A stretch of DNA of 64,000 nt from JAGXTF01 sp044224315 (GCA_044224315.1 JBGAKR010000006.1:62001-126000); one strand, 5' to 3'. Positions 41,244 to 51,401 are shown, counted from the stretch's first letter. Numbers and translations are program-made. The notes: generated by a model not told the origin, from the sequence alone.

Positions 41244-43007
41244 ATGCAATCCACCAATTACCGCGCACTCACTACCCTGGTTACCGTATTTTTTTTCTGG
41301 GGCTTTATCGCTGCCGGAAATAGTGTGTTTATACCCTTTTGTAAACACTACTTTTCACTGGATCAGTTTCAAAGTCAGCTCATCGATTTTGCATTTTACA
41401 CAGCTTATTACATTGGGGCATTGCTGCTATTTGCCTATGGAGCATTTGGAGGCAAAGACCTGGTGGGTAAATGGGGCTACAAAAAAAGCATAGTATTCGG
41501 GCTATTGTTTTCGGCCCTGGGCGCTGTAGCCATGATACTGGCAGTGAATGGAAATACATTTGGAGGTATGCTGGTGGGCTTGTTTATTGTGGCTCTTGGA
41601 TTCTCATTGCAACAAACTGCAGCCAATCCATTTGCCATTACCCTGGGAGAGCCTGCAACTGGCGCAAGCCGCATTAACCTGGGAGGGGGTATCAACTCTT
41701 TCGGAACTACCATTGGTCCGATAGTAGTGGCCTGGGCATTATTTGGCACTACGGCAGCTATTACCGACGAAAAAATAGAAACACTGAGCCTGGATAAAGT
41801 GGTAGTGCTTTATAGTGGGGTAGGATTGCTTTTTGTAATTGCGGCTGCCATTTTTCAGTTTTCAAAAAATGTACCCGCCGGAATATTAGAAGAAAAAACC
41901 GAAAATGCCAATAAAGCATTGCGTAGTTTAACCATCATTACGCTGCTGTTACTAGCCATGTTTACCCCGGTTTTTAGAAGTTATAAATCTGCTGCAGCCC
42001 TTGAAATTGTGCAACTTGAATCGCAGGTAAGCAATTTACAAAAACAGTTGGACAGTAAATCAAAACCAGAAGCTATGCAGGCTGTAAATGAGGAACAAGT
42101 GAAGGCAGAAAAAAACAGTATTGAAAATCATATAAAAGAACTAAAATCGCCCTTGGAAAAAAACCGCATGTATTGGCTGCTAGGGGCGTTGATTATAGTA
42201 GTAGGTGGTTTATTACTCACCAACTTTGCAGCGGTTAAAAAGCCCGAAGGTTGGGGTGCCATGAAGCATCCACAGTTGGTGCTGGGTATGCTTGCCATAT
42301 TTGTATATGTAGGAGTGGAAGTGGCAATTGGCAGTAATTTAACAGAATTGTTAAAGCAGGCCGATTTTGGGGGATTACAATCTTCGCAGGCTGCGCCTTA
42401 TATTTCTATGTATTGGGGTAGTTTAATGATTGGCCGATGGGCCGGGGCAATCTCGGCATTTAATTTTAGTGCGAAAACGAAAATGGCTTTGCAATTTACG
42501 GTGCCGTTTATTGCATTTTTAGTAATACTGGGTGTGAATACCAGCGCTGGATATGACATGCAACCACTGTATTATTATTTTATTTGCATTATTATTCAAA
42601 TTGTGGCCAATTATTTTAGTAAGGATAATCCTGCACGCACCCTGTTGATTTTCGGAAGCATGGGGGTAATTTCCATGTTAATAGGCATTTTCAAAACCGG
42701 TGATGTAGCCATTTATGCATTTTTAAGTGCGGGTTTATTTTGCTCGGTAATGTGGCCTTGCATTTTTAATTTAAGTGTAGCGGGTTTAGGAAAATACACC
42801 ACCCAAGGCAGTGCATTTTTAATTATGATGATATTAGGTGGTGGTATCATTCCGCCCATACAGGGCAAGCTGGCCGATATAATTGGTATTCACAGTTCGT
42901 ATTGGGTAGGGGCTGTTTGTTTTGCCTTCCTGGCCTGGTTTGCATGGAAAGTAAATCGCATTTTACTGGCCAAAGGAATCAATTATGGTGCAACCTCGGC
43001 CCACTAA
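41244..43007 (+). CDS. FucP/NagP-like MFS sugar transporter
   Basis: 587 aa, twelve helices of the FHS (fucose-galactose-hexose symporter) family: MQSTNYRALTTLVTVFFFWG, FAFYTAYYIGALLLFAYGAF, SLQQTAANPFAITLGEPATG and GGGIIPPIQGKLADIIGIHS. Between helices 6 and 7 it has an enlarged hydrophilic loop with a coiled coil (about residues 252-308: EIVQLESQVSNLQKQLDSKS), which accounts for the extra length over FucP (438 aa). The next gene is a beta-hexosaminidase, so N-acetylglucosamine is a likely substrate (inference). Confidence 0.9.
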   Translation: MQSTNYRALTTLVTVFFFWGFIAAGNSVFIPFCKHYFSLDQFQSQLIDFAFYTAYYIGALLLFAYGAFGGKDLVGKWGYKKSIVFGLLFSALGAVAMILAVNGNTFGGMLVGLFIVALGFSLQQTAANPFAITLGEPATGASRINLGGGINSFGTTIGPIVVAWALFGTTAAITDEKIETLSLDKVVVLYSGVGLLFVIAAAIFQFSKNVPAGILEEKTENANKALRSLTIITLLLLAMFTPVFRSYKSAAALEIVQLESQVSNLQKQLDSKSKPEAMQAVNEEQVKAEKNSIENHIKELKSPLEKNRMYWLLGALIIVVGGLLLTNFAAVKKPEGWGAMKHPQLVLGMLAIFVYVGVEVAIGSNLTELLKQADFGGLQSSQAAPYISMYWGSLMIGRWAGAISAFNFSAKTKMALQFTVPFIAFLVILGVNTSAGYDMQPLYYYFICIIIQIVANYFSKDNPARTLLIFGSMGVISMLIGIFKTGDVAIYAFLSAGLFCSVMWPCIFNLSVAGLGKYTTQGSAFLIMMILGGGIIPPIQGKLADIIGIHSSYWVGAVCFAFLAWFAWKVNRILLAKGINYGATSAH

Positions 43008-43073
43008 ACATCGTCTGTTTCAATAGTAAATCAATAAATAATTCAAAATAAAATACGGAAGCATTCAGAAGAA

Positions 43074-44681
43074 ATGAAAAAAATATTCCTCGCTATTCTT
43101 TGCCTATTTCAAGCATTTACCACCCTAATTTCTGCCCAGGTTCATATCATTCCGGCGCCATCAGAAATGAAGATAAACAAGGGTTTTTTCGAACCCACTG
43201 AAGTGTTGCCGGTATATATTGATAAAGGCTTTTTAAAGGGAGAATTGTTGCTGCAGCAATTGAATTATTTTGCACAAATACAGCCCGTAATTTCGCCTAA
43301 AAAAGTAAAAAAAGGGATAGTAATTGCCAAGCCACAAATGGCTATGAAAGCAGAGTCTTACCAATTAATTGTTTCAAAAAAGGGAATTAGAATTGAGGCT
43401 ACTGATGATGCCGGTGTTTTTTATGCATTTCAGACTTTGCGCCAGCTTCGGTCCGATAATCAGGCATTTGGCCACGATGGTAAAGAATTTCAGAAACGTG
43501 TATTAGGCAAAATTCCTTGTTTGACTATTAAAGATTCGCCTGCTTTTAAATGGAGAGGTATGCACCTGGATGTGTCGCGCCATTTTTATGGAGTAGAAAA
43601 AGTTAAAAAATACCTCGATTTAATGGCCCTGCATAAAATGAATGTTTTTCACTGGCATTTAACCGATGATCAGGGTTGGCGGATTGAAATTAAAAAATAT
43701 CCGGCACTTACAACAGTTGGCAGCAATCGGAATGGAAGTATGGTGGGACGTTACCGCGATCAGGTAATTGATTCGATTCCATACGGCGGATTTTACACAC
43801 AAAATGAAATTAAAGAAATTGTAAAATATGCGCAAAATTTATTCATTACTGTAATGCCCGAAATTGAAATGCCCGGCCATTGTCAGGCTTCCATGGCGGC
43901 ATACCCCCAGTTTAGTTGCAAGGGCGGCTTGTTTGAAGTAGGCAAAAGATGGGGTGGATTTGATGATCCATACTGTGCCGGTAACGACAGTACTTTTGTT
44001 TTTTTACAGGATATTTTAACGGAAATTTTTGCATTGTTTCCTTCTGAATATATTCATATCGGAGGCGATGAATGCCCCAAAGCACGTTGGAAAGAATGCC
44101 CGCGCTGCCAAATGCGAATGAAAAATGAAGGACTAAAGGATGAATTTGAATTGCAGAGCTATTTTATTCGACGCATAGAAAAATACCTCAATGAACATAA
44201 TAAAAAACTAATGGGATGGGATGAAATTCTGGAAGGCGGCCTGGCTCCCAATGCGGCGGTAATGAGCTGGCGCGGAACCGAGGGAGGTATTGCAGCGGCA
44301 AAAACCGGGCACTACGTAGTTATGACTCCGGGTTCTCCCCTGTATTTCGATCATTACCAAAGTAAGGATAGCACAGAGCCTATTGCCATAGGAGGATTTA
44401 ATCCCCTGGAAAAAGTATTTGCCTTCAATCCACTTTCGGGCCTGGATACAGCGGCAGCCAAATATGTAATGGGCGCTCAAGCCAATGTATGGACCGAATA
44501 TATTAATACCTGGCAACAAGTGGAATATATGGTTTTTCCCAGAGAGTGCGCCCTTGCCGATGCCTTGTGGAAAGGCGGTACACGCGGCGATTACAGTGCT
44601 TTTCTGGCTGCATGGCAGGTGCACAGATTGCGTTTAAATGCACTAAATGTAAATTATGCCAGACATGATGTAAAGGATTGA
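43074..44681 (+). CDS. Beta-N-acetylhexosaminidase, GH20
   Basis: 535 aa with a signal peptide (1-21). Residues 22-140 are the GH20b support domain (VHIIPAPSEMKINKGFFEPT); the catalytic TIM barrel follows: FKWRGMHLDVSRHFYGVEKV, HLTDDQGWRIEIKKYP, EIEMPGHCQASMAAYP, YIHIGGDECPKARWKECPRC (catalytic D-E pair of substrate-assisted hydrolysis) and VMSWRGTEGGIAAAKTGHYV. Removes terminal GlcNAc/GalNAc from glycans in the periplasm. Follows the sugar transporter by 66 bp. Confidence 0.96.
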   Translation: MKKIFLAILCLFQAFTTLISAQVHIIPAPSEMKINKGFFEPTEVLPVYIDKGFLKGELLLQQLNYFAQIQPVISPKKVKKGIVIAKPQMAMKAESYQLIVSKKGIRIEATDDAGVFYAFQTLRQLRSDNQAFGHDGKEFQKRVLGKIPCLTIKDSPAFKWRGMHLDVSRHFYGVEKVKKYLDLMALHKMNVFHWHLTDDQGWRIEIKKYPALTTVGSNRNGSMVGRYRDQVIDSIPYGGFYTQNEIKEIVKYAQNLFITVMPEIEMPGHCQASMAAYPQFSCKGGLFEVGKRWGGFDDPYCAGNDSTFVFLQDILTEIFALFPSEYIHIGGDECPKARWKECPRCQMRMKNEGLKDEFELQSYFIRRIEKYLNEHNKKLMGWDEILEGGLAPNAAVMSWRGTEGGIAAAKTGHYVVMTPGSPLYFDHYQSKDSTEPIAIGGFNPLEKVFAFNPLSGLDTAAAKYVMGAQANVWTEYINTWQQVEYMVFPRECALADALWKGGTRGDYSAFLAAWQVHRLRLNALNVNYARHDVKD

Positions 44682-44706
44682 GAAAATCAATGCCTAATTT
44701 TACAAT

Positions 44707-45462
44707 ATGAAAACCGCCAGGCATTACCTTTTTTTACTTGGTATTTTGGCAACGACTCTATTAGCCTGCCAATCCGGTTCGGTAGAAAATAACCCCAAAC
44801 AGGCCAATACAAAGCCTGATAGTCTTAGTAAATCTGCTTATGAAAGGAATGAGGGCATAAGAGGCCGCCGATACTGTGAACTTTGGATTGTTCAAGGGAA
44901 ATTGAATAAATTGGAAATATCGGTATTTAATACACTCGGATGTAATGATTGCCCGCCTGCATTATGGAATGGATTGAATAAAGAAAAACTCCGCGATTCA
45001 TTGAAAGCAAGATTTGTGGTAATGAGCGGCCCCAGGGTATTTGTGATGGATAAAATTGGGCATGCTAAAGAAAGCAAGCCAAAGGTGTCTTTTCAGGGAC
45101 TTCAATTTGTTGAGATGGCCACTGTGCCAGTAACTATGCAAGATGTAATGCAAGGCAAGCCCAAATCTTATAAAGAAAATAAAATTGCCCGTAATACTGA
45201 GTTTATATATTCAAAAGGGAGTAAAATATATCAGATCCACAATGCCCAGCACACCTGGATCATGCAAAGCTATGCCTCAGATGCCAAGCATATTAAAAGT
45301 AGCTCGGATTTGGATAATTTGGGACAAAAATTAAAACTTCCTGCAGGATGGAAATACGAAGTACTTGAATTAGAAAATGATTTGATTATAGAACCCGAAG
45401 CCGGTGGTTTTGCGTATGTTTTGCGTGATGATTTGCAAAATGCTTACCTGCGGATTAAATAA
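44707..45462 (+). CDS. Hypothetical lipoprotein
   Basis: 251 aa. Lipoprotein signal with lipobox LLAC (C21), then a polar linker. The mature part shows RGRRYCELWIVQGKLNKLEI, NTLGCNDCPPALWNGLNKEK, VFVMDKIG, and YQIHNAQHTWIMQSYASDAK. I do not recognise a family. A C-x2-C pair (CNDC) and the early Cys could form a disulfide or bind metal. Direction and 26-bp spacing put it behind the GH20 gene. Confidence 0.75.
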   Translation: MKTARHYLFLLGILATTLLACQSGSVENNPKQANTKPDSLSKSAYERNEGIRGRRYCELWIVQGKLNKLEISVFNTLGCNDCPPALWNGLNKEKLRDSLKARFVVMSGPRVFVMDKIGHAKESKPKVSFQGLQFVEMATVPVTMQDVMQGKPKSYKENKIARNTEFIYSKGSKIYQIHNAQHTWIMQSYASDAKHIKSSSDLDNLGQKLKLPAGWKYEVLELENDLIIEPEAGGFAYVLRDDLQNAYLRIK

Positions 45463-45488
45463 TTTAACGAAAAAACACTTAGGTATCT

Positions 45489-47807
45489 TTACAAATAAAT
45501 TCGTTTATATCTGAAAGTTCCTACCGGCCTGCCATTGCATCTTACTTGAATTATCAAAACATCTTTTTCATCTTGTAACAGGTTGTTTAAATCATAATTG
45601 GCCATGGAAAATAATGGTCCGGCCGATTCTTTTTTTGCAATGAAAGTAGTACTTTTTAATTTATTTTTTAGGTTTCGCACTGAATAAATACCAATATCCA
45701 AAGTGCTGTCGCCCCAGCCATCGTTGGCATAATTGAGTTTAAAATAATAGTTGTCTATGTCTTTAAAAATACATAGATTTTCGTAAGCTATTTTTAAGTT
45801 ATAATATGCTGGTTTATTTTGACCAGTAAAGTCAACCAAACTCCATGTAGTACCGGGCCAAATATCATTAAATTGCCACCATATAGTACCCATGCAATAC
45901 GGGCGGTTGCTTCGGTGAGAATTAATTCCGGTATAGGCAGTGAGGGATTGTAATTGCAAGGCGCCTGCATATTGTGTGTAGTAATCGAGATTTTTGTTCT
46001 CATTGTAAAAACTGTCAATATAAGCATGTAACAATTTAGCACCTTTATAACTCAATAATCGCCGGTCTAATTCTGCCATAGTAGCCGAATCGGGGTCAAT
46101 AATTCCTGCACCTTTGAAGTTGGAAAGCGGATAGGATGGAAGGCCCCATTCGCTTACAAAACGCGGAATATTGGTTTTTAAACTACGCATCGGTTGTTCG
46201 CCGTGCCATAGGCCCCAGTAGTGGTTGTCGCCAGATTTGAAATCAGCAGGATTGCCCCAATTACTTATGGGTGAGCTTGATAAATATGAAATTTCGGAAT
46301 CATATTTTTTTACAATGGCAGGTAAATTTTTATGAAATAGTTGTTGGTATTCATTCCATAAAAAAGTGCTGTCTTTTCCATGGATGTTATATTTATTTTG
46401 CCAGCCCCAGTTTTTCCAGGCCACTTCAATTTCGTTATTGCCGCACCATAAAGCCAATGACGGATGCCCGCTAAGTCTGCGCACATGGTATTCTGCCTCT
46501 GCAATCTGGTCGTAGCGCCTGGTATACATCATTCCGCTGTACATGAAATCTTGCCACACCATAATTCCCAAAGAGTCGCAAGCTTCGTAAAACCAATCTT
46601 CTTCATATCCGCCGCCACCCCATAATCGCACCATATTTACATTGGCATTGGCTATTTTTTGCATCATAATACTACTCCGCCAAAGCGAATCGTGTGTGGA
46701 TTTGTTCATGAAACCCCTTGTTGGAACCAGATTTAGGCCTTTTATAAAAATAGGTTTGTTGTTTACCAAAAAATAAAAACTTTCTCCAAAACTATCTTTT
46801 TGTTGTACCAGTTTAATAGTGCGGATGCCAAATTTTCGTGCTAATTTTACAGTATCACCGGGTTGCGAAACAGTTAAAAAAGCATTGTATAATGCAGGTT
46901 TTTTTTGCCTTTTTTGTTGGTAAGCGCCATTGGGCCACCACAATTTTGCCTTTTTTATTTTGCGTTGAAAACTAAGTTCATTGATACCATACTCCAGGCG
47001 GTAACCAAATATTTCGGTATAGTACAAATCTTCGGCATACAGCTGCAGATTAACTTTGATAATGGTATCCGTTTCAATAATAATTTTAAAATTAATAATT
47101 GCACTATCTTTATTGGCCGATTCGGTTTGTACTGAAAAATGGTCTACATGAAAATGGTTCCATCCTTCCAGGTAGATTCCCTCATCCAAACCTGCTGTAA
47201 TGCGTCGAGGGGCAATATCCCATCCACCCTGTAAGGGCGGTACTCGCAGAACTGCAATGTAGCCCGAAGTATCGTTATCTTTAATTCGGCAACTATTTTC
47301 TGAAGTGTATTGAACCCTGCGTTCGGGATCGAACGGCGAAAAGTAATTCAAGCGCAAAACATTGTTCGAATCTTTTAGAAGTGCGGGTACCAAATCGGGT
47401 GTAAATCCACAAAAATGGGCAATACCGGCGGGCAAATACCGATTGCAGTTGATTGCTCTATTGTTTACCCTGATTTGATTGTAAATGGCAGATTGGCCAA
47501 AATGCAATCGATAATGCAGATATTTTTTAGCTGGTAAATGAAACCTGGTTTGGTAATTCCAATCCATTTCACCCAGTGAGGAGTTGGCTTTGATGGCCGA
47601 ATCTGTCCATTGCAGGGGCCCGAATAAATCATTTACACGCGGATAAAAACCCCCATTTACCCATTTGTTTTCTGTGGCTGCACTGCGGCATTGCCAGGGG
47701 CCTAAAAGCAAGCTTCGGCTTGGGTCTTGATGAATGGACTGTGAAAATACTGGCAATGAAATAAATGCCAAAAATATAAAAATAATCTGCGTGTATTTAT
47801 TTTTCAT
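45489..47807 (-). CDS. Glycoside hydrolase family 2 beta-mannosidase-like enzyme
   Basis: 772 aa with a signal peptide (1-22, PVFSQ). N-terminal sugar-binding sandwich domain with LGEMDWNYQTRFHLPAKKYL; middle Ig-like domain; TIM barrel with FIKGLNLVPT, ANVNMVRLWGGGGYEEDWFY, LALWCGNNEIEVAWKNWGWQ (acid/base Glu in GNNE) and IPRFVSEWGLPSYPLSNFKG (nucleophile Glu in SEWG), then IWWQFNDIWPGTTWSLVDF. These phrases are those of exo-beta-mannosidases (ManA type). Its start overlaps the cutC stop by 11 bp, so it belongs to the GH92-cutC-GH2 operon. Confidence 0.93.
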   Translation of the reverse strand: MKNKYTQIIFIFLAFISLPVFSQSIHQDPSRSLLLGPWQCRSAATENKWVNGGFYPRVNDLFGPLQWTDSAIKANSSLGEMDWNYQTRFHLPAKKYLHYRLHFGQSAIYNQIRVNNRAINCNRYLPAGIAHFCGFTPDLVPALLKDSNNVLRLNYFSPFDPERRVQYTSENSCRIKDNDTSGYIAVLRVPPLQGGWDIAPRRITAGLDEGIYLEGWNHFHVDHFSVQTESANKDSAIINFKIIIETDTIIKVNLQLYAEDLYYTEIFGYRLEYGINELSFQRKIKKAKLWWPNGAYQQKRQKKPALYNAFLTVSQPGDTVKLARKFGIRTIKLVQQKDSFGESFYFLVNNKPIFIKGLNLVPTRGFMNKSTHDSLWRSSIMMQKIANANVNMVRLWGGGGYEEDWFYEACDSLGIMVWQDFMYSGMMYTRRYDQIAEAEYHVRRLSGHPSLALWCGNNEIEVAWKNWGWQNKYNIHGKDSTFLWNEYQQLFHKNLPAIVKKYDSEISYLSSSPISNWGNPADFKSGDNHYWGLWHGEQPMRSLKTNIPRFVSEWGLPSYPLSNFKGAGIIDPDSATMAELDRRLLSYKGAKLLHAYIDSFYNENKNLDYYTQYAGALQLQSLTAYTGINSHRSNRPYCMGTIWWQFNDIWPGTTWSLVDFTGQNKPAYYNLKIAYENLCIFKDIDNYYFKLNYANDGWGDSTLDIGIYSVRNLKNKLKSTTFIAKKESAGPLFSMANYDLNNLLQDEKDVLIIQVRCNGRPVGTFRYKRIYL

Positions 47808-48462
47808 GGCTCAGAATATTCAGCATACGGGAAATTTCTTCCGGGTTGGGTAAGTCGCTGCCAGGTTGAAGTGCAGCAGTATGAAAGGCATTAAATCCCA
47901 AGCCTGTTAATTGGGATAAATTGCTTGAACGTATTCCACCACCCGGCATATAAATGATACGATTGGCCGAGGCCTGCGCCAGCATTTTGGCGCGTTGAAT
48001 TCCCGATTCATTCCAAGCGGCAGAGAGTATATTATTTACTTTAAATTCCGCTAATACATTCAGCGCACTTTCCTGATCAGGTGTTTGGTCAAATGCGCGG
48101 TGGAAAGTAGTTTGTAAGCCTTCTGCGGCTTCCATAATTTTTGTTAATGCCTGCTTATCTACCTGGTTTTGGGTATTTAATGCTCCGAAAACCACTCCCT
48201 CGAAATTGAGTTTTTTACACAATAATATTTGCTCCAATAGCGTATTTAATTCCATGTTGGAATACTTAAAATTGCCCGGCCTCGGCCTGATCATTACATA
48301 GGTTGGAACTGTTTTAATGTGGGCTATGAATTCTAAATCTGCTGGATTGGGTGTGAGTCCGCCAACGGAATAATCCGCGCAAAATTCAATGCGGTGTGCC
48401 CCCGATTGTTGTGCAATTTTAAATGCTTCTGTGTTAAAAACCGCAACTTCAAGTATGGCCAT
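47797..48462 (-). CDS. cutC: CutC-family protein
   Basis: 221 aa TIM-barrel protein: MAILEVAVFNTEAFKIAQQS, GAHRIEFCADYSVGGLTPNP, YVMIRPRPGNFKYSN, GVVFGALNTQNQVD, TTFHRAFDQTPDQESALNVL, and RIIYMPGGGIRSSNLSQLTG. Named for copper homeostasis in E. coli, but that role is doubtful and the real reaction is unsettled. Embedded between two mannosidase genes with overlaps on both sides (1 bp with GH92 stop as TAATG, 11 bp with GH2 start), which suggests a role linked to sugar metabolism (inference). Confidence 0.93.
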   Translation of the reverse strand: MAILEVAVFNTEAFKIAQQSGAHRIEFCADYSVGGLTPNPADLEFIAHIKTVPTYVMIRPRPGNFKYSNMELNTLLEQILLCKKLNFEGVVFGALNTQNQVDKQALTKIMEAAEGLQTTFHRAFDQTPDQESALNVLAEFKVNNILSAAWNESGIQRAKMLAQASANRIIYMPGGGIRSSNLSQLTGLGFNAFHTAALQPGSDLPNPEEISRMLNILSHEK

Positions 48463-51335
48463 TATTCTAGCGATATTTCATCAATAAAAATAAAAGCTTC
48501 ACCGCCAAAAGGATAGCCCTGGTGCCAGCTGGGCAACTTGCCGTAATTGTAGGCCTTGATTTTTATATATTGGGCTGGTCTTGCATTACGCAAATTGACT
48601 TTTAAATCCTGAATTGTATTCTCCAATTCTTTGGCAGATACTTTATTTTCAACCGTTCCGGCGAGTATGAAATTTTTATTATCGTTGGAAATATAAACTT
48701 CCATTTTTACTGGCATTAATATCCACGAACGGGTGTCTTGTAAAAATCCTACCGATACTTTGTTAATTACTTTAGATTCTTTTAAATCAATGGTAGCTTC
48801 GAAATCCTGACTTTGGTATCCTTGCCAGTCTCCGGCGCGCCAGTTTACGGTTCCTCTGATTCCATCAATCAAACCTTCGGGCCCGCCGGCATGGTATTGA
48901 TTGTTGTATTTACTTTGTAGGGTAATATCCCAGTTATGAGGCATTTCATATATCTGGGCTTCGGTAACCGCACTGCGCATTGTTTCAACGCCCGATTCTT
49001 TTACACTGAAAGCGGTAATGCGCTGACTTTCATTTACCACAAATGGTTTTGTATAATATTTTACGTTAAAAGTATCATCGTTCAGATAGTAGTACAATCT
49101 TTGTTTATCACCCAGGCTTTGTAATTTAACTGTGGCGTTTTCTCTAAAAATACGCGGCGCATCTATCAATGGTGGTGCTGGATTGTCTATATTGGGAGAT
49201 AATAATTCGGGCAATTCATAAATGGCTTCAGTATCCGGATTTTGCATCATGGTAAAATGCAAATCACTACCATCCATTATTTGATTGTATTTAATAAAAT
49301 GCGCGTAATTGCTGTTGATTTCGGGTTTGCTATAGTAGTTTTTATAATCAAAATTACTTGTGCTTATCTTAAAAATATTCCCATTTTCGAGCTGAATATC
49401 GGCACTTTCAAACAAGGGTGTACCTACAGTGTAATATTCACTGCCGGGTGTAATCTGATATAGTCCCAGTGCGCTTAAAACATACCAAGCACTCATTTGT
49501 CCGCAATCTTCATTTCCGATTAAACCATCGGGAGTATTTTTATAAAATTCAGTACAAATTTTATGTACCAGATTTTGGGTTTTACCCGGCATAAATGCAT
49601 AATTATATAAATATGCCATGTGGTGGCTGGGTTCGTTGCCATGGGCGTATTGGCCTATCAGTCCGGTAATGTCGGATTGGATGCGTCCCGTAGTGGCACT
49701 GTTCGCAGTAAATAATTGATCGAGTTTTGCAATAAAATTTTCGGTGCCCCCATGCGCCCTTAAAAGTCCTAAAACATCTTGTGGGGTATAGAAGCTGTAT
49801 TGCCAGCTGTTGCCCTCAGTAAAGTGGTTGTTTACTTCACGCGGATCGAAATTTACCAGCCAGTTTCCGTTTGCCCTGGGGCGCATAAATCCGGTTACCG
49901 GATCAAATAAATTGTACCAATTTCTTGATCTTCCCAGATAATATCGGCTGCGTTCGGCATTACCGAGGCTATTGTAGAAATTGGCTATGCACCAATCATC
50001 ATATGCATATTCCAGGGTTTTAGATACACTTTCATGTTCCACTTCCGAGCTTAAATAGCCGCGGTAGGCATATGAATTTAAGCCAAATAAACCCGAGTTT
50101 GCGCTGTGTTCCATGGCTTTGGCAGCAAGGCTTGAATCAAAACCTCGAATGCCTTTAATCCATGCATCGGTAATTACACTTATGCTATGGTATCCAATCA
50201 TACAATCGGTTTCATTAGATGCGAGCTCCCACACAGGTAAACGGCCTCCCTGTTGGTACTGGAGTAAAAAAGTTTTAATAAAATCCAGGCTTCTTTTGCG
50301 GTCAATAATGGTCATCAGCGGATGCCAGGCACGGTAAGTATCCCACAACGAAAAAACGGAATAATAATTATGTCCTTCGGTTTTATGTATTTTAAAATCA
50401 CGACCCATATAATTTCCATCCACATCATTGGCAATGTTAGGCTGCGTCATGCAATGATAAAGGGCAGTATAAAATACTGTTTTTTGAATAGAATCGCGGG
50501 TATTTATTTTAATTTTATTTAATTCAACATTCCAGATGGAGTCGGCTTGTTTTTTGGTTTTATTAAAATTCCAACCAGATAATTCAGCAGCCAGATTCTT
50601 TGCTGCACCTTCTATTCCGGTGAAACTGATGCCCACTTTTACCTGCAAGGGATCTTTGCTTTTTAATAAAAACATAAACCCGGCTTTGGTATTATTTTCA
50701 AATAAATATTGCTTAAAAATGGGCTGCGAAAATTCCATAACAAAATAAACTTTTTCATCTTTGGCCCAGGCTGTGCTGCGTCTAAAGCCCTCGATGCGGG
50801 TTTTGGAAACCACCTTTATTTCCCATCCCAATAATTCATCGCGGTGTTTTAAATCCAGAATAATGCTGGCCGGACCCAACCGCGGGAAAGTATATTGGTG
50901 AAAACCCACACGGGTGGTAGCTGTCATCTCGGCCAGAATATTTTCATCCTCTAATTTTACGCTGTAATATCCAGCTTTTGCGCTTTCATTTTTGTGCGAA
51001 AAACGCGAACGGTAATCCTTGGGATTTACATTGGGTTTGCCCAACATAGGCATGAGCAGAATATCGCAATAATCGGGTACTCCTGTACCACTTAAATGCG
51101 TATGCGAAAAGCCATAAATAAATGAATCGTCGTAATGATATCCCCCGCAGCCATCCCAGCTGGCATCTACGCGCGTATCCGGACTTAATTGTACCATGCC
51201 AAAAGGCAGGGTTGCTCCGGGATAGGTATGGCCGTGTCCACCAGTGCCAATAAACGGATTTACACTATGTGATGGTTGTTGTGCCCATAGACTTTGAGTG
51301 ACAAGCAGGGAAAGAATTAAATACCTCAATTTCAC
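48462..51335 (-). CDS. GH92 alpha-mannosidase with C-terminal carbohydrate-binding-type domain
   Basis: 957 aa, signal peptide 1-18. GH92 core: VNPFIGTGGHGHTYPGATLP, FGMVQLSPDTR, YGFSHTHLSGTGVPDY, YYSVFSLWDTYRAWHPLMTI, GNEPSHHMAYLYNYAFMPGK and GNEDCGQMSAWYVLSALGLY. Family members are calcium-dependent exo-alpha-mannosidases, often alpha-1,2 on N-glycans. After about residue 740 extra parts follow: a chitobiase-C-like segment (YTKPFVVNESQRITAFSVKE) and an F5/8 type C-like domain (about 815-957, EGLIDGIRGTVNWRAGDWQG). First gene of its operon. Confidence 0.95.
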   Translation of the reverse strand: MKLRYLILSLLVTQSLWAQQPSHSVNPFIGTGGHGHTYPGATLPFGMVQLSPDTRVDASWDGCGGYHYDDSFIYGFSHTHLSGTGVPDYCDILLMPMLGKPNVNPKDYRSRFSHKNESAKAGYYSVKLEDENILAEMTATTRVGFHQYTFPRLGPASIILDLKHRDELLGWEIKVVSKTRIEGFRRSTAWAKDEKVYFVMEFSQPIFKQYLFENNTKAGFMFLLKSKDPLQVKVGISFTGIEGAAKNLAAELSGWNFNKTKKQADSIWNVELNKIKINTRDSIQKTVFYTALYHCMTQPNIANDVDGNYMGRDFKIHKTEGHNYYSVFSLWDTYRAWHPLMTIIDRKRSLDFIKTFLLQYQQGGRLPVWELASNETDCMIGYHSISVITDAWIKGIRGFDSSLAAKAMEHSANSGLFGLNSYAYRGYLSSEVEHESVSKTLEYAYDDWCIANFYNSLGNAERSRYYLGRSRNWYNLFDPVTGFMRPRANGNWLVNFDPREVNNHFTEGNSWQYSFYTPQDVLGLLRAHGGTENFIAKLDQLFTANSATTGRIQSDITGLIGQYAHGNEPSHHMAYLYNYAFMPGKTQNLVHKICTEFYKNTPDGLIGNEDCGQMSAWYVLSALGLYQITPGSEYYTVGTPLFESADIQLENGNIFKISTSNFDYKNYYSKPEINSNYAHFIKYNQIMDGSDLHFTMMQNPDTEAIYELPELLSPNIDNPAPPLIDAPRIFRENATVKLQSLGDKQRLYYYLNDDTFNVKYYTKPFVVNESQRITAFSVKESGVETMRSAVTEAQIYEMPHNWDITLQSKYNNQYHAGGPEGLIDGIRGTVNWRAGDWQGYQSQDFEATIDLKESKVINKVSVGFLQDTRSWILMPVKMEVYISNDNKNFILAGTVENKVSAKELENTIQDLKVNLRNARPAQYIKIKAYNYGKLPSWHQGYPFGGEAFIFIDEISLE

Positions 51336-51401
51336 CCCCGCAAGTTAGTTTACAGAATTGAAAATCGGGTATTTCGGTAAATCCAAAATATGGACTATAT
51401 A

